A stretch of 64,000 nt of DNA from Burkholderiales bacterium. Lineage in GTDB: Bacteria; Pseudomonadota; Gammaproteobacteria; Burkholderiales; Burkholderiaceae_F. The DNA lies in the NCBI GenBank assembly GCA_016716275.1, contig JADJWR010000002.1, forward strand, positions 62,001 to 126,000. The letters are read 5' to 3'. Below the pieces are notes generated by a model. It was not told the origin of the DNA. It made no database searches and was given only the letters and a program-made list of their open reading frames with translations. How positions within the stretch are numbered: the first letter of the stretch is position 1; every line of letters starts with the position of its first letter. Both the position numbers and the translations under genes were made by a program. Positions 19,190 to 29,211 of the stretch are shown here, one piece after another.

Positions 19190-19973
19190 GGTCGTCAAGC
19201 CGGTCGATTCGTCCGGCAGCCGCGGCATCACGATCGTCGACCCGGCGGGCGGCGACCTGGCGGCAGCGGTGCGGCGCGCGCTGGAGCACTCGCCGGCGAA
19301 GCGCGCGATCGTCGAGGAGTACATCGAAGGCGAGCAGATCCACGGCGACGGATACCTGCAGGACGGCCGCCTCGCCTACCAGTACATCGGCGACCAGGCC
19401 TTCTTCACCAAGTCGGGCGCGAGCATCCCGATCTGGACCCGCTGGCCGACCCGCGAGGGCGACGCCGTGCTGCGCGAGCTGGCCGCCCAGGTCGACGCCG
19501 TCGCGCGGGCAAGCGGCCTCGTCGAGGGTCCGCTGAACATCGAGGCGAGGGTTACGCCCGAGGGCAGGATCCACCTGATCGAGATCGGGCCGCGCAACGG
19601 CGGCAATCAGATCCCGATCCTGCTCGAGCGCCTGACAGGGTTCGACTTCGTCGGCCGGGTGCTCGACGGCGCGCTCGGCATCCGCACGGCGCCGGCGGTG
19701 CAGCCCGCGCAGCGCGCCGTCGGCGCCTGCTACATCGTGCACTCGGAGCATGACGGCACCTACGCCGGGCTCGAGGTGAGCGAGGCCGTCCGGGACAAGG
19801 TCATGCTGCTGGAGGTCATCAAGCAGGTCGGCGACCCGGTGTCCCGCTATGTCGGCTCGAACACCGCGCTCGGCTGCGCCCTGCTGCAATTCGACAGCCT
19901 GGCCGAAAGCGACCGCCTGATGCCGGCCATGTCGTCGCACCTGGCGGTGGCGTTTCGCCCTGCGGCGCGGTGA
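18759..19973 (+). CDS. ATP-grasp ligase, first of a tandem pair
   Basis: A 404-residue ATP-grasp enzyme starting at ATG 18759 behind GGCGGAGG. Residues 1-110 form the pre-ATP-grasp domain (TARILILGGSRFQVPLIRRA). The nucleotide loop is VVKPVDSSGSRGITIVDP (about 146-163), the hinge EEYIEGEQIHGDGYL, and the metal end IEARVTPEGRIHLIEIGPRNGGN. These enzymes join a carboxylate to an amine or thiol using ATP. The first ~440 bp is nearly identical to the next gene while the rest is clearly different, so the two should share fold and ATP chemistry but use different acceptors or acids (inference). No substrate can be named. Confidence 0.85.
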   Translation: MTARILILGGSRFQVPLIRRAKERGLRVITCDYLPENPGHRLADEYHDVSTTDREAVLALARRIGIDAVASFSSDPAMPAVAYVANALGLPGPPLEAIVKLTDKGAFRRLMAASGLPTPRHWVLDAAAAAGDIAAALPADLTRLVVKPVDSSGSRGITIVDPAGGDLAAAVRRALEHSPAKRAIVEEYIEGEQIHGDGYLQDGRLAYQYIGDQAFFTKSGASIPIWTRWPTREGDAVLRELAAQVDAVARASGLVEGPLNIEARVTPEGRIHLIEIGPRNGGNQIPILLERLTGFDFVGRVLDGALGIRTAPAVQPAQRAVGACYIVHSEHDGTYAGLEVSEAVRDKVMLLEVIKQVGDPVSRYVGSNTALGCALLQFDSLAESDRLMPAMSSHLAVAFRPAAR

Positions 19974-20414
19974 GGCGGAGGCGATGACTGCGCGCATCCT
20001 GATCCTCGGCGGATCGCGCTTCCAGGTGCCGCTGATCCGCCGCGCCAAGGAGCGCGGCCTGCGGGTGATCACCTGCGACTACCTGCCGGAGAACCCCGGA
20101 CACCGGCTGGCCGACGAGTACCACGACGTCAGCACCACCGACCGCGAGGCGGTGCTAGCGCTGGCCAGGCGGATCGGCATCGACGCGGTGGCCTCGTTCT
20201 CGTCGGACCCGGCGATGCCGGCGGTGGCCTACGTAGCCAATGCGCTGGGGCTGCCGGGTCCGCCGCTCGAGGCGATCGTCAAGCTGACCGACAAAGGGGC
20301 GTTCCGGCGGCTGATGGCCGCGAGCGGGCTGCCGACACCGCGGCACTGGGTGCTCGAGGCGGCGGCGGCCGCCGGCGACATCGCCGCGGCGTTGCCGGCG
20401 GATCTCACGCGGCT
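19974..20414 (+). repeat. Near-identical direct repeat, copy 2 (5' part of second ATP-grasp gene)
   Basis: Second copy of the 441-base repeat described at 18749-19189. Its left end coincides with the stop codon region of the first ATP-grasp gene (TGAGGCGGAGGCG), so the repeat boundary matches the gene boundary. Confidence 0.9.
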
Positions 20415-21186
20415 CATCGTCAAGCCAGTCGATTCCTGCGGCAGCCGCGGCGTCTCGGTGGTCGCGCCCGACAGCCGCGACCTGGTGCGCGCGCTGCAGC
20501 AGGCGCGCGAGCACTCGCGGGCCGGGCGATGCATCGTCGAGCAGTACATCGACGGGCGGCACCTGCACGGCGACGGCTTCCTGCAGGACGGCCGGCTGGT
20601 CCATCACTATCTCGGCGACCAGGGATTCGTCGCCGGCACGCAGGACACCCTGCCCGTGTCGACCTTCTGGCCGAGCCGGCACGACCCGGGCGTGCTTGCC
20701 GACGTGGCGGGCCAGGTGGAGGCGATCGCGCGGGCCGCCGGCCTCGCCGAGGGCGCGCTGAACATCGAGGCGCGGGTCGATCTGGCAGGCCAGGCCTGGA
20801 TCATCGAGATCGGGCCGCGCAACGGCGGCGACTACATCCCGATCATCCAGCAGCGCCTCACCGGGTTCGACTTCGTCGGCAGCGTGCTCGACAGCGCCCT
20901 GGGCCGCCTGCCGGCAGCGACGCCGACGGCAGCGGGCCGCGGGGTCGGCGTCTGCTACACGCTGCATGCCGATCGCGACGGCATCTTTGCCGGGATGCAG
21001 GTCAGCGAGGCGATCCGCGACAAGCTGGTGCTGCTCGAAGTGATCAGGAAGGAGGGCGAGCAGGTGTACCGGCACAGCAGCGCGAGCACCTCACTCGGCG
21101 TCGCGCTGCTGCAGTTCGGCAGCATCGCCGAACGCGACCGGCTGATGGCCGACCTGCCGTCGCATCTGGCGCCGCTGCTTCGCTGA
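19984..21186 (+). CDS. ATP-grasp ligase, second of a tandem pair
   Basis: A 400-residue paralogue of the preceding gene, starting 10 bases after it behind an identical ribosome site. Residues 1-143 are the same as the first copy apart from one D-to-E change at 125. Thereafter the two proteins are recognisably homologous but differ throughout: IVKPVDSCGSRGVSVV, EQYIDGRHLHGDGFL, and IIEIGPRNGGDYIPIIQQRL against NQIPILLERL. The ATP and metal ligands are kept, so both copies should be active. The substrate-contact half differs most, which suggests two successive ligations or different substrates (inference). Confidence 0.85.
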   Translation: MTARILILGGSRFQVPLIRRAKERGLRVITCDYLPENPGHRLADEYHDVSTTDREAVLALARRIGIDAVASFSSDPAMPAVAYVANALGLPGPPLEAIVKLTDKGAFRRLMAASGLPTPRHWVLEAAAAAGDIAAALPADLTRLIVKPVDSCGSRGVSVVAPDSRDLVRALQQAREHSRAGRCIVEQYIDGRHLHGDGFLQDGRLVHHYLGDQGFVAGTQDTLPVSTFWPSRHDPGVLADVAGQVEAIARAAGLAEGALNIEARVDLAGQAWIIEIGPRNGGDYIPIIQQRLTGFDFVGSVLDSALGRLPAATPTAAGRGVGVCYTLHADRDGIFAGMQVSEAIRDKLVLLEVIRKEGEQVYRHSSASTSLGVALLQFGSIAERDRLMADLPSHLAPLLR

Positions 21187-21211
21187 CGCGACGGGACGGG
21201 CGGAAAATCCG

Positions 21212-22192
21212 ATGGACGAGCAGCGCGAGATCGGCGGCTACTTCGGCCTGGAACCGGGTCGGCACGGCAGCAACCCGCACGCCGCCGCGCGGGCACTGAA
21301 CTCGGCGCGCAACTGCCTGCTGTACGTGCTGCTGGCGCGCCGGCCGGATCGGCTGCTCCTGCCCGCCTACCTGTGCGACAGCATGCTCGAGCCGCTGCGC
21401 CGGGCGGCAGTCGAGCCTGCCTTCTACAACGTCGATGCGGATCTGGAGATCGCCGCCGAACCGGCGCTCGGCGGCAGCGACTGCCTGCTCTACGTCAACT
21501 ACTTCGGCCTCAAGAACGATTACTGCCGCCGCCTTGCCGCGCGCTACGGACCGGCGCTGATCGTCGACGACTCGCAGGCGTTCTTCGCGCCGCCGCTGGC
21601 GTGCCTGGCGACGCTCTACTCGCCGCGCAAGTTCTTCGGCGTCGCCGACGGCGGCTACCTGTATGCCGACGCGTCGCTCGACACGGCGCTCGAGCGCGAC
21701 GTCTCGTACGATTCGCTGCGGCACCTCGCCGGCCGCGTCGACCTCGGCGCCTCGGCCTTCTACGCCGAGTTCTGCGCGTCGGAGCGGCGGCTCGGCGGCC
21801 GTCCGCTGCGCCGCATGTCGGCGCTGACCGAGGCGCTGCTGAACGGCATCGATTACGAGCATGCGCGACGCACCCGTCGGCGCAATTTCCGCCATCTGCA
21901 CGCGGCGCTCGGAGCCGCCAACCGGCTGCGCATCGACGCCGACGGCATCGACGGACCGATGGTCTACCCGTTCCTGTCGTCCGACCCGGCACTCAGGCAG
22001 CGGCTGATCGCGCGCAAGGTCTACGTGGCGACCTACTGGAAGGAGGTCCTGCACAGCGCGCAAGCGTCGGCGTGGGAGAAGGAACTGGTCGAGCATCTCC
22101 TCCCGCTGCCGATCGACCAGCGCTACGGAGAGGCTGAGATGCAGTTCATTGTCGACCTGGTCGGCGCACGGGCCGCGCCTTGTCCCACCTGA
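21212..22192 (+). CDS. DegT/DnrJ-like PLP-dependent enzyme
   Basis: A 326-residue protein starting at ATG 21212, 25 bases after the second ATP-grasp gene. The fold pattern is that of sugar aminotransferases: LNSARNCLLYVLLA, LLPAYLCDSMLEPLRRA, YVNYFGLKND, then DDSQAFFAP (the PLP-contact Asp with Gln) and SPRKFFGVADGGYLY, where K would be the PLP lysine. It is shorter than usual DegT enzymes (about 370-400) and lacks some of their standard motifs. It may be a distant aminotransferase or a PLP enzyme with another reaction. It closes the operon of five genes. Confidence 0.72.
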   Translation: MDEQREIGGYFGLEPGRHGSNPHAAARALNSARNCLLYVLLARRPDRLLLPAYLCDSMLEPLRRAAVEPAFYNVDADLEIAAEPALGGSDCLLYVNYFGLKNDYCRRLAARYGPALIVDDSQAFFAPPLACLATLYSPRKFFGVADGGYLYADASLDTALERDVSYDSLRHLAGRVDLGASAFYAEFCASERRLGGRPLRRMSALTEALLNGIDYEHARRTRRRNFRHLHAALGAANRLRIDADGIDGPMVYPFLSSDPALRQRLIARKVYVATYWKEVLHSAQASAWEKELVEHLLPLPIDQRYGEAEMQFIVDLVGARAAPCPT

Positions 22193-22632
22193 CAGGACGC
22201 GCCCGCCGTGACGAAGCTTCCGCGACGACCGCCCCGAACGCTTCCGAACCGCCCTGCTCACCTGAGGACGGACCTGTTTCGAACGACTGCAGGGAAAGGG
22301 CGACAGGGCATCGGACGCCGACACACCGCTGCGGCTCGGTCGCCGCACGGCAGCCCAGCGAGAAGTGCATAGCGGCTCCCGGCCGCGCTGCACTGAGCCG
22401 TCTGTTGCGCCGATCCCACGCCGAGATGTTCCCTAGGACCATGCAAGCGCGGCCAAGCAATATCATTGCGCGCAGAGTAGTTTTTGCGCCCATTCCAGGC
22501 GCTCTGCAGCGGGTGATCGAGCGGCAGTTCCGGCGTCGGACTTGGCCGGGCGACGGCAAGTTGCAGGACACTGTGCTCGCCCTCGGCGAGTCTGTCGCGG
22601 TTCTTCGTTGCGCTATCTGTAGGAGCTAGTCC
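22193..22632. other. Gene-free stretch upstream of the surface protein
   Basis: No credible gene was found on either strand. Base composition falls visibly from about 22430 (for example CAATATCATTGCGCGCAGAG), unlike the flanking operon. That fits an imported segment or a promoter-bearing leader for the secreted protein. The last bases, TAGGAGCTAGTCC, give the ribosome site of the next gene. No clear promoter boxes were identified. Confidence 0.45.
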
Positions 22633-24603
22633 ATGTTCAAAAGGTCTCTGATCGCGACCGCAGTCGGTGCCGTGCTTGCGCCGCTGGCAGCGAGCGCCGC
22701 GCTGATCACTTCGGCGGGTGATCCGGCACTTTCCGGCAGCACGCTGATCAACTTCGACTCCGAGCCGACCGAGAACTTCACTTCGAAGGCGATTGTTGGC
22801 GTCACGTTTTCGACCGCCGCCGGGACGCTGCGAAACGCGCCGTACACCGAAGGTGGCGTTTACGGCGGCTCCGGCCAGGACCTGTCGACGCGTGATCTGG
22901 CTAGCCCGGAGGCGTTCCGGATCGACTTCTCGATTCCGGTTTCGGCGTTCGGAATGGTCTGGGGAGCCGCTGACCTCGACTGGACCGTGAGGGTCTTCAA
23001 TTCGTCCGGCATCAATATCGAGACGCTGACGTTTTGTGGAAGCAGTTTCGGAGGATGCGCTGCGGGTACCGGCTACGAAAAGTTCTACGGGGCGACTGGC
23101 GCCGATATCAGTTACGTAACCCTTGAAACCACTAGCGGCGATTGGGTAAAGATCGACGATTTTCAGTTCGCGGCCGGCGCCGCCACCGGCTCCTTGGCCT
23201 TCAACCCGAAGGGTATTGGCCACATCCAGTACGTGCCGTATTTCAGCACGCAGGAGGGCAACGTCACGGCGGTGAGCATCGTCAACACCGACACGGTCAA
23301 CGGCAAGGTGCTGAAGGTGCGCTTCCGGGGCGCGTCGAACTCCGACGACGTCTACGACTTCCAGGTGTTCCTGTCGCCCGGCGACGTGTGGACGGCCGGC
23401 ATTGCGCAGGGATCGGACGGCCGCTCGCGGCTGGACACGGCGGACAAGTCGTGCACGCTGCCGGCCAACGTCAACGGTGCCTTCATCACCAGCCGCACGC
23501 CGGCCGCCGGCGGGGTGGCCGAGACGCGCGAGGGCTACATCGAGATCCTGACGATGGCCGACATCGTGCAGGGTTCGCCCGGCAGCGACCAGCGGGCGCT
23601 GTACACCGCCACCAAGCACGTCAAGGCGGTGGCCCCGTGCACCGCCTCGGTGCTCACCGCGCTCACCCACGAGAACGCCTCCGACTACATGGCGCCGCCG
23701 ACCACCGGCATCATGGCCAACTGGTCGATCATCAACGTCAACCGGATCGTCGCCTACTCGGGTGCGGCGGCGGCCATCGAGGCGCGCGATGCCGCCGGCG
23801 AGGCGGGGCCGGGCCGGCTGGTGTACTGGGACCAGCGCTCGGTGCCGCTGAGCGTGGCGCAGGCCAACGCGAACACCGCCGATCCGCTGCTGCGCGGCGC
23901 CTCGCCGGCGATCGTCGGCGCCCGCTACGACCTGCCGGACCTGTCCACGCCGTACCTGCCGGATCTGCCGATCTGCCCGTTCTGCCAGGCCCGCGCGCTG
24001 TCCGATGCGATCGCCGCGCAGGAGATCGCCGCCGAGTACTACAACGAGGCCTCGCTGGGGGCGCAGACCGACGTGGTCGTCTCGTTCCCGACCCGGCGCT
24101 ACTTCGCGGCGGTCAAGTACGGCACGCCGAACACCATCGTGCGCAACGCCACCTCGGACGGCAACATCTACTTCACCGCCGACAACACCGAGCTGGGCAA
24201 TGCGGCCAACGGCGGCCAGCCCTGGCAGATCTGCGCGCGGCTGGGGGTGAACGCAGTGGCCTTCTACGACCGCGAGGAGACGCCGACGGTGATCGACGAC
24301 ATCGTGATCTCGCCGGGCACGCCGACCTCGCTGTCGATCTGCGGCGAGGTGACGGTGGTGGGGGTGAACAACACCTCCGCCAGCGACTCGGCCACCTTCG
24401 GCTCGGTGGCCCGCTCGAACGTCGCCAACGGCTTCACCGCCGGCTGGGGCTCGCTGACGGTGCCCAGCGAGAACGGCCTGCCGATGCTGGCCCGCCAGTT
24501 CCTGCGCATCAACAACACCCAGACCAACGTCTACTACGGCATGTCCTTCCCGGCGCGCGTGGTGGTGCCCGGCTTCCCGGCACCGTTCGTGCCGGCACCC
24601 TGA
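22633..24603 (+). CDS. Secreted mosaic surface protein
   Basis: A 656-residue exported protein with signal peptide MFKRSLIATAVGAVLAPLAASA. Residues about 23-180 look like the secreted beta-rich module common in PEP-CTERM-type proteins (STLINFDSEPTENF, FGMVWGAADLDWTVRVFNSSG, GDWVKIDDFQF). Residues 190-656 are a different module (GHIQYVPYFSTQEGNVTAVS, PDLPICPFCQARALSDAIAA, SFPTRRYFAAVKYG) that I recall from large betaproteobacterial surface proteins. There is no PEP-CTERM, LPxTG or anchor at the end (GFPAPFVPAP). Codon use changes near 23200: the 5' part has many A/T third bases and the rest almost none. It is a likely extracellular or S-layer-like protein of unknown role. Confidence 0.7.
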   Translation: MFKRSLIATAVGAVLAPLAASAALITSAGDPALSGSTLINFDSEPTENFTSKAIVGVTFSTAAGTLRNAPYTEGGVYGGSGQDLSTRDLASPEAFRIDFSIPVSAFGMVWGAADLDWTVRVFNSSGINIETLTFCGSSFGGCAAGTGYEKFYGATGADISYVTLETTSGDWVKIDDFQFAAGAATGSLAFNPKGIGHIQYVPYFSTQEGNVTAVSIVNTDTVNGKVLKVRFRGASNSDDVYDFQVFLSPGDVWTAGIAQGSDGRSRLDTADKSCTLPANVNGAFITSRTPAAGGVAETREGYIEILTMADIVQGSPGSDQRALYTATKHVKAVAPCTASVLTALTHENASDYMAPPTTGIMANWSIINVNRIVAYSGAAAAIEARDAAGEAGPGRLVYWDQRSVPLSVAQANANTADPLLRGASPAIVGARYDLPDLSTPYLPDLPICPFCQARALSDAIAAQEIAAEYYNEASLGAQTDVVVSFPTRRYFAAVKYGTPNTIVRNATSDGNIYFTADNTELGNAANGGQPWQICARLGVNAVAFYDREETPTVIDDIVISPGTPTSLSICGEVTVVGVNNTSASDSATFGSVARSNVANGFTAGWGSLTVPSENGLPMLARQFLRINNTQTNVYYGMSFPARVVVPGFPAPFVPAP

Positions 24604-24644
24604 GCAGGGTCCAGCCGCTGCCGCCTGCCGGCAGCGCCCGGCGA

Positions 24645-24669
24645 AGCCCCTCCTCGGAGGGGCTTTTTT
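24645..24669 (+). terminator. Rho-independent terminator after the surface protein
   Basis: AGCCCCTCC and GGAGGGGCT form a nine-base-pair stem with a two-base loop, followed by a run of six T. It lies 42 bases after the stop codon and is the clearest intrinsic terminator in the window. Confidence 0.88.
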
Positions 24670-24718
24670 CATCGCCGCCCGGCCGGGACGCGAGCGGCAA
24701 TCCGGAGGAAGCCAGCCC

Positions 24719-25381
24719 ATGACCCGACGCGTCGTGATCATCGGCAGCGGCCAGATGGCCGAGCTGTTCTGCTCGCAGTTCAGCAAGTGGACCGACTACC
24801 GGGTCGCCGGCTTCGCCATCGACCGCCGGTTCATCAGGGAGCAGACGCTGCGCGGGCTGCCGGTGGTGCCGGTCGACGAGCTCGAGGCGCGGTTCCCGCC
24901 GGAGGCCACCGACGCCTTCGTCGCCATTGGTCCGACCGGCAACAACGCCGTCCGCGCTGCCGCCTTCGACGACCTGCGCCGCCGCGGCTACCGCTTGCCG
25001 ACCCTGATCAGCCCGCACGCGGTGGTGGCGGCCGACGCCGTCATCGGCGAGAACGTCGTGATCGGGCACCTGACGGTGATCTCGTCCCTTTGCCGGGTCG
25101 GCGACAACGTGGTGGTCGGCTCGACCTGCAACGTCGGGCATCACTGCCAGCTGCAGGCGCACGCCTTCCTCGCCGGCCACGCGGTGCTGGCCGGCTCGGT
25201 CGTCGTCGGCGAACGGGCCTTCGTCGGCGCCGGCGCGGTCATCCGCGACAACCTCGCCATCGGCGCCGGCAGCATCGTCGGCGCCGGCGCGGTCATCCTC
25301 GACAACGTCGAGCCCGACTCGGTCCACGTTGCCGAGCGGGCGAGACGCCTGCCGATACCGGCAGGCCAGGTGCGTCTCTAG
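24719..25381 (+). CDS. NeuD-like left-handed beta-helix acyltransferase, second copy
   Basis: A 220-residue protein starting at ATG 24719 behind GGAGGAAG. The Rossmann-like start is RRVVIIGSGQMAELFCSQFS, the middle AIGPTGNNAVRAAAFDDLRR, and hexapeptide repeats follow from about residue 100 (VVAADAVIGENVVIGHLTVI, NVGHHCQLQAHAFLAGHAVL, GAGAVI...). NVGHHCQ supplies the expected catalytic histidine. It has the same architecture as the acyltransferase at 18047 but is clearly diverged from it. A terminator and a secreted protein gene separate them. Its stop codon overlaps that of the opposite-strand lipoprotein gene by three bases. Confidence 0.82.
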   Translation: MTRRVVIIGSGQMAELFCSQFSKWTDYRVAGFAIDRRFIREQTLRGLPVVPVDELEARFPPEATDAFVAIGPTGNNAVRAAAFDDLRRRGYRLPTLISPHAVVAADAVIGENVVIGHLTVISSLCRVGDNVVVGSTCNVGHHCQLQAHAFLAGHAVLAGSVVVGERAFVGAGAVIRDNLAIGAGSIVGAGAVILDNVEPDSVHVAERARRLPIPAGQVRL

Positions 25382-26034
25382 CGCGGCGGCGTGCTCGGCC
25401 AGTACGGCGGCACGTAGGTCGCCGGCGGAGGCGGCGCGTTGGGCGGCGGAATGGCGGCATCGGCCGGCGGCCGCGCATTCGGCTGTGGAACCACCGCATC
25501 GGCCGGCGGCGGCGCGTTCGGTGGCGGAATCGCGGCATTGGCGGGCGGGGCGACCGGGCCGCGCGGCCGCGCAGGCTGCACCTGCCCGGCCTCGGCGTAG
25601 CGACTCGTCACCGGCACCTTGTGGCCGCGCGCGTACATGCACGCGTAGTAGGCGCCGTCGTAGCGCCGCTGGGCGGCGACGTACGAACCCTCGGACGCTC
25701 CCAGGCCGGCCATGGCGCCGGTGAGCAGGCCGATGCCGGCGCCGACTGCCGCGGCTTCCGAGCTGCCGCCGAGCGCCGCGCCAGCGGCGGCGCCGACGGC
25801 GGTGCCGGCCACCGCACTGGCGGCGGCGCTTTCCTGCGCCGCTTCATTGGCGCTGCGGCTGCCGATCTGCGCGGTGGCGAACTGCCGGCATGCCGAATCG
25901 TCGATCTGGAACTGCTCGAAGCTCAGCCGCGATCCCGGCAGCGCCTGCAGGCTCGGTCCGGGGGGCGGCAGGACCACACAGCCCGCCAGCGTCAGCATGG
26001 CCGCCAGCGCAGTCACCGCGAGAACTCGTTTCAT
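25378..26034 (-). CDS. Glycine-zipper lipoprotein with proline-rich tail
   Basis: A 218-residue envelope protein. The signal ends in the lipobox LAGC (Cys 19), so it is a lipoprotein. Residues about 65-115 are an Ala/Gly-rich glycine zipper (AVAGTAVGAAAGAALGGSSEAAAVGAGIGLLTG), followed by YDGAYYACMYARGHKVP. The C-terminal 70 residues are repeated proline-rich units (PPANAAIPPPNAPPPADAVV). Glycine-zipper proteins of this type sit in the outer membrane or periplasm. The 'YxxCMxxRGHxVP' motif is common to the YMGG-like group. It lies 12 bases downstream of the Trp-rich gene on the same strand. Confidence 0.8.
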   Translation of the reverse strand: MKRVLAVTALAAMLTLAGCVVLPPPGPSLQALPGSRLSFEQFQIDDSACRQFATAQIGSRSANEAAQESAAASAVAGTAVGAAAGAALGGSSEAAAVGAGIGLLTGAMAGLGASEGSYVAAQRRYDGAYYACMYARGHKVPVTSRYAEAGQVQPARPRGPVAPPANAAIPPPNAPPPADAVVPQPNARPPADAAIPPPNAPPPPATYVPPYWPSTPPR

Positions 26035-26046
26035 CGCGCTCTTTCC

Positions 26047-26625
26047 TCACTGCGCAACGGGCTGCGGCGGCACGCGTCGCCATCCGCCCGGGCACTCCTG
26101 GACGTACGGGAAGTAGGCCTTCGCTTCGGCGCACCAGTACCACCACACCGGCGCAGCCGGCTCCGCCGGCGGATCGCGCTCGATGAACACCGGTGCCGGT
26201 GCGGGGCCGCTCGGCACCCATACGCCCGGACCCCACCCGCCGCCCGCCCAGACCCCCGGCCCCCACCAGGCGCCGGGCCATGGGCCTGGGTCCCACCAGG
26301 TCGCGCGCCAGCCGACCGGGCCCCACCAGCCGCCGCGCCAGGCCGGACCCCACCAGCCGCCATGCCACACGCCCGGACCCCGCCAGACGCCGGGTCCCCA
26401 CCACACGGCGGGCCCGTGAACACGGACGCTGCCGCCGGGACGCGGTGCGACATGGCGGGGACCGCCGTGCGAGGAAGGCCCGCCGCGGAACGAGCCGCCG
26501 GCCGGCGGCGCACCCTGAAAGGATCCACCCGGGCCGCGCGGCGCCTGCGCAGCGGCGACGGGGCTGACTGAGTACAGCGCCAAGGTTGCCGAGGCTGCCG
26601 CGGCGAACAGGGCCAGCGCTTTCAT
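26047..26625 (-). CDS. Exported Trp/Gly/Pro-rich repeat protein
   Basis: A 192-residue protein starting at ATG 26625 behind AGGAAGG, with signal peptide MKALALFAAAASATLALYSVSPVAAA. The centre is made of degenerate short repeats of the form WWGPGVWRGPGVWHGG. The end, WYWCAEAKAYFPYVQECPGGWRRVPP, is a motif recurring at the C-terminus of many small betaproteobacterial envelope proteins. It is probably periplasmic or outer-membrane-associated; its function is unknown. It probably forms a two-gene unit with the glycine-zipper lipoprotein and is divergent from the malic enzyme gene. Confidence 0.75.
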   Translation of the reverse strand: MKALALFAAAASATLALYSVSPVAAAQAPRGPGGSFQGAPPAGGSFRGGPSSHGGPRHVAPRPGGSVRVHGPAVWWGPGVWRGPGVWHGGWWGPAWRGGWWGPVGWRATWWDPGPWPGAWWGPGVWAGGGWGPGVWVPSGPAPAPVFIERDPPAEPAAPVWWYWCAEAKAYFPYVQECPGGWRRVPPQPVAQ

Positions 26626-26928
26626 CGGGGTCACCTTCCTGCGGCTGGCGACCGCATCGGGATCCGGTGCGGTCGTCGGCGAATCGATTGTTGGACGACC
26701 GAAAGGCGGTCGCAACCTGCAAGGTGTAACGGCTGATGTCCGGCGCCGGCTGACGCTTGACCTGCGTCAGCCGGCACGCCGGATTGCGCTGCCCGCGAGG
26801 ACCGGCGGACGGCGACGGGCGGGAGCGCAGCCGGCGCACGGCGGGCGCATCGGCGCTAGGCTTGCGCGAAACCGATGACGCCGACTGCGCGCGAGAGCGC
26901 GCGCGGCGGCGCACACGAGGAGCGAACG

Positions 26929-29199
<2,271 letters not shown>

Positions 29200-29211
29200 C
29201 GCGAAGCGCCG

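Noticed and set aside
22533..22560. Possible sigma-54 promoter before the surface protein gene (GGCCGGGCGAC...TTGC)
   Set aside because: The spacing between the GG and GC elements is 12-13 bases, not the required 10.
24645..24669. Reading this hairpin as part of a CRISPR or repeat array
   Set aside because: Single copy with a T-run directly after a gene; it is an ordinary intrinsic terminator. No CRISPR-like spaced repeats were seen anywhere in the window.
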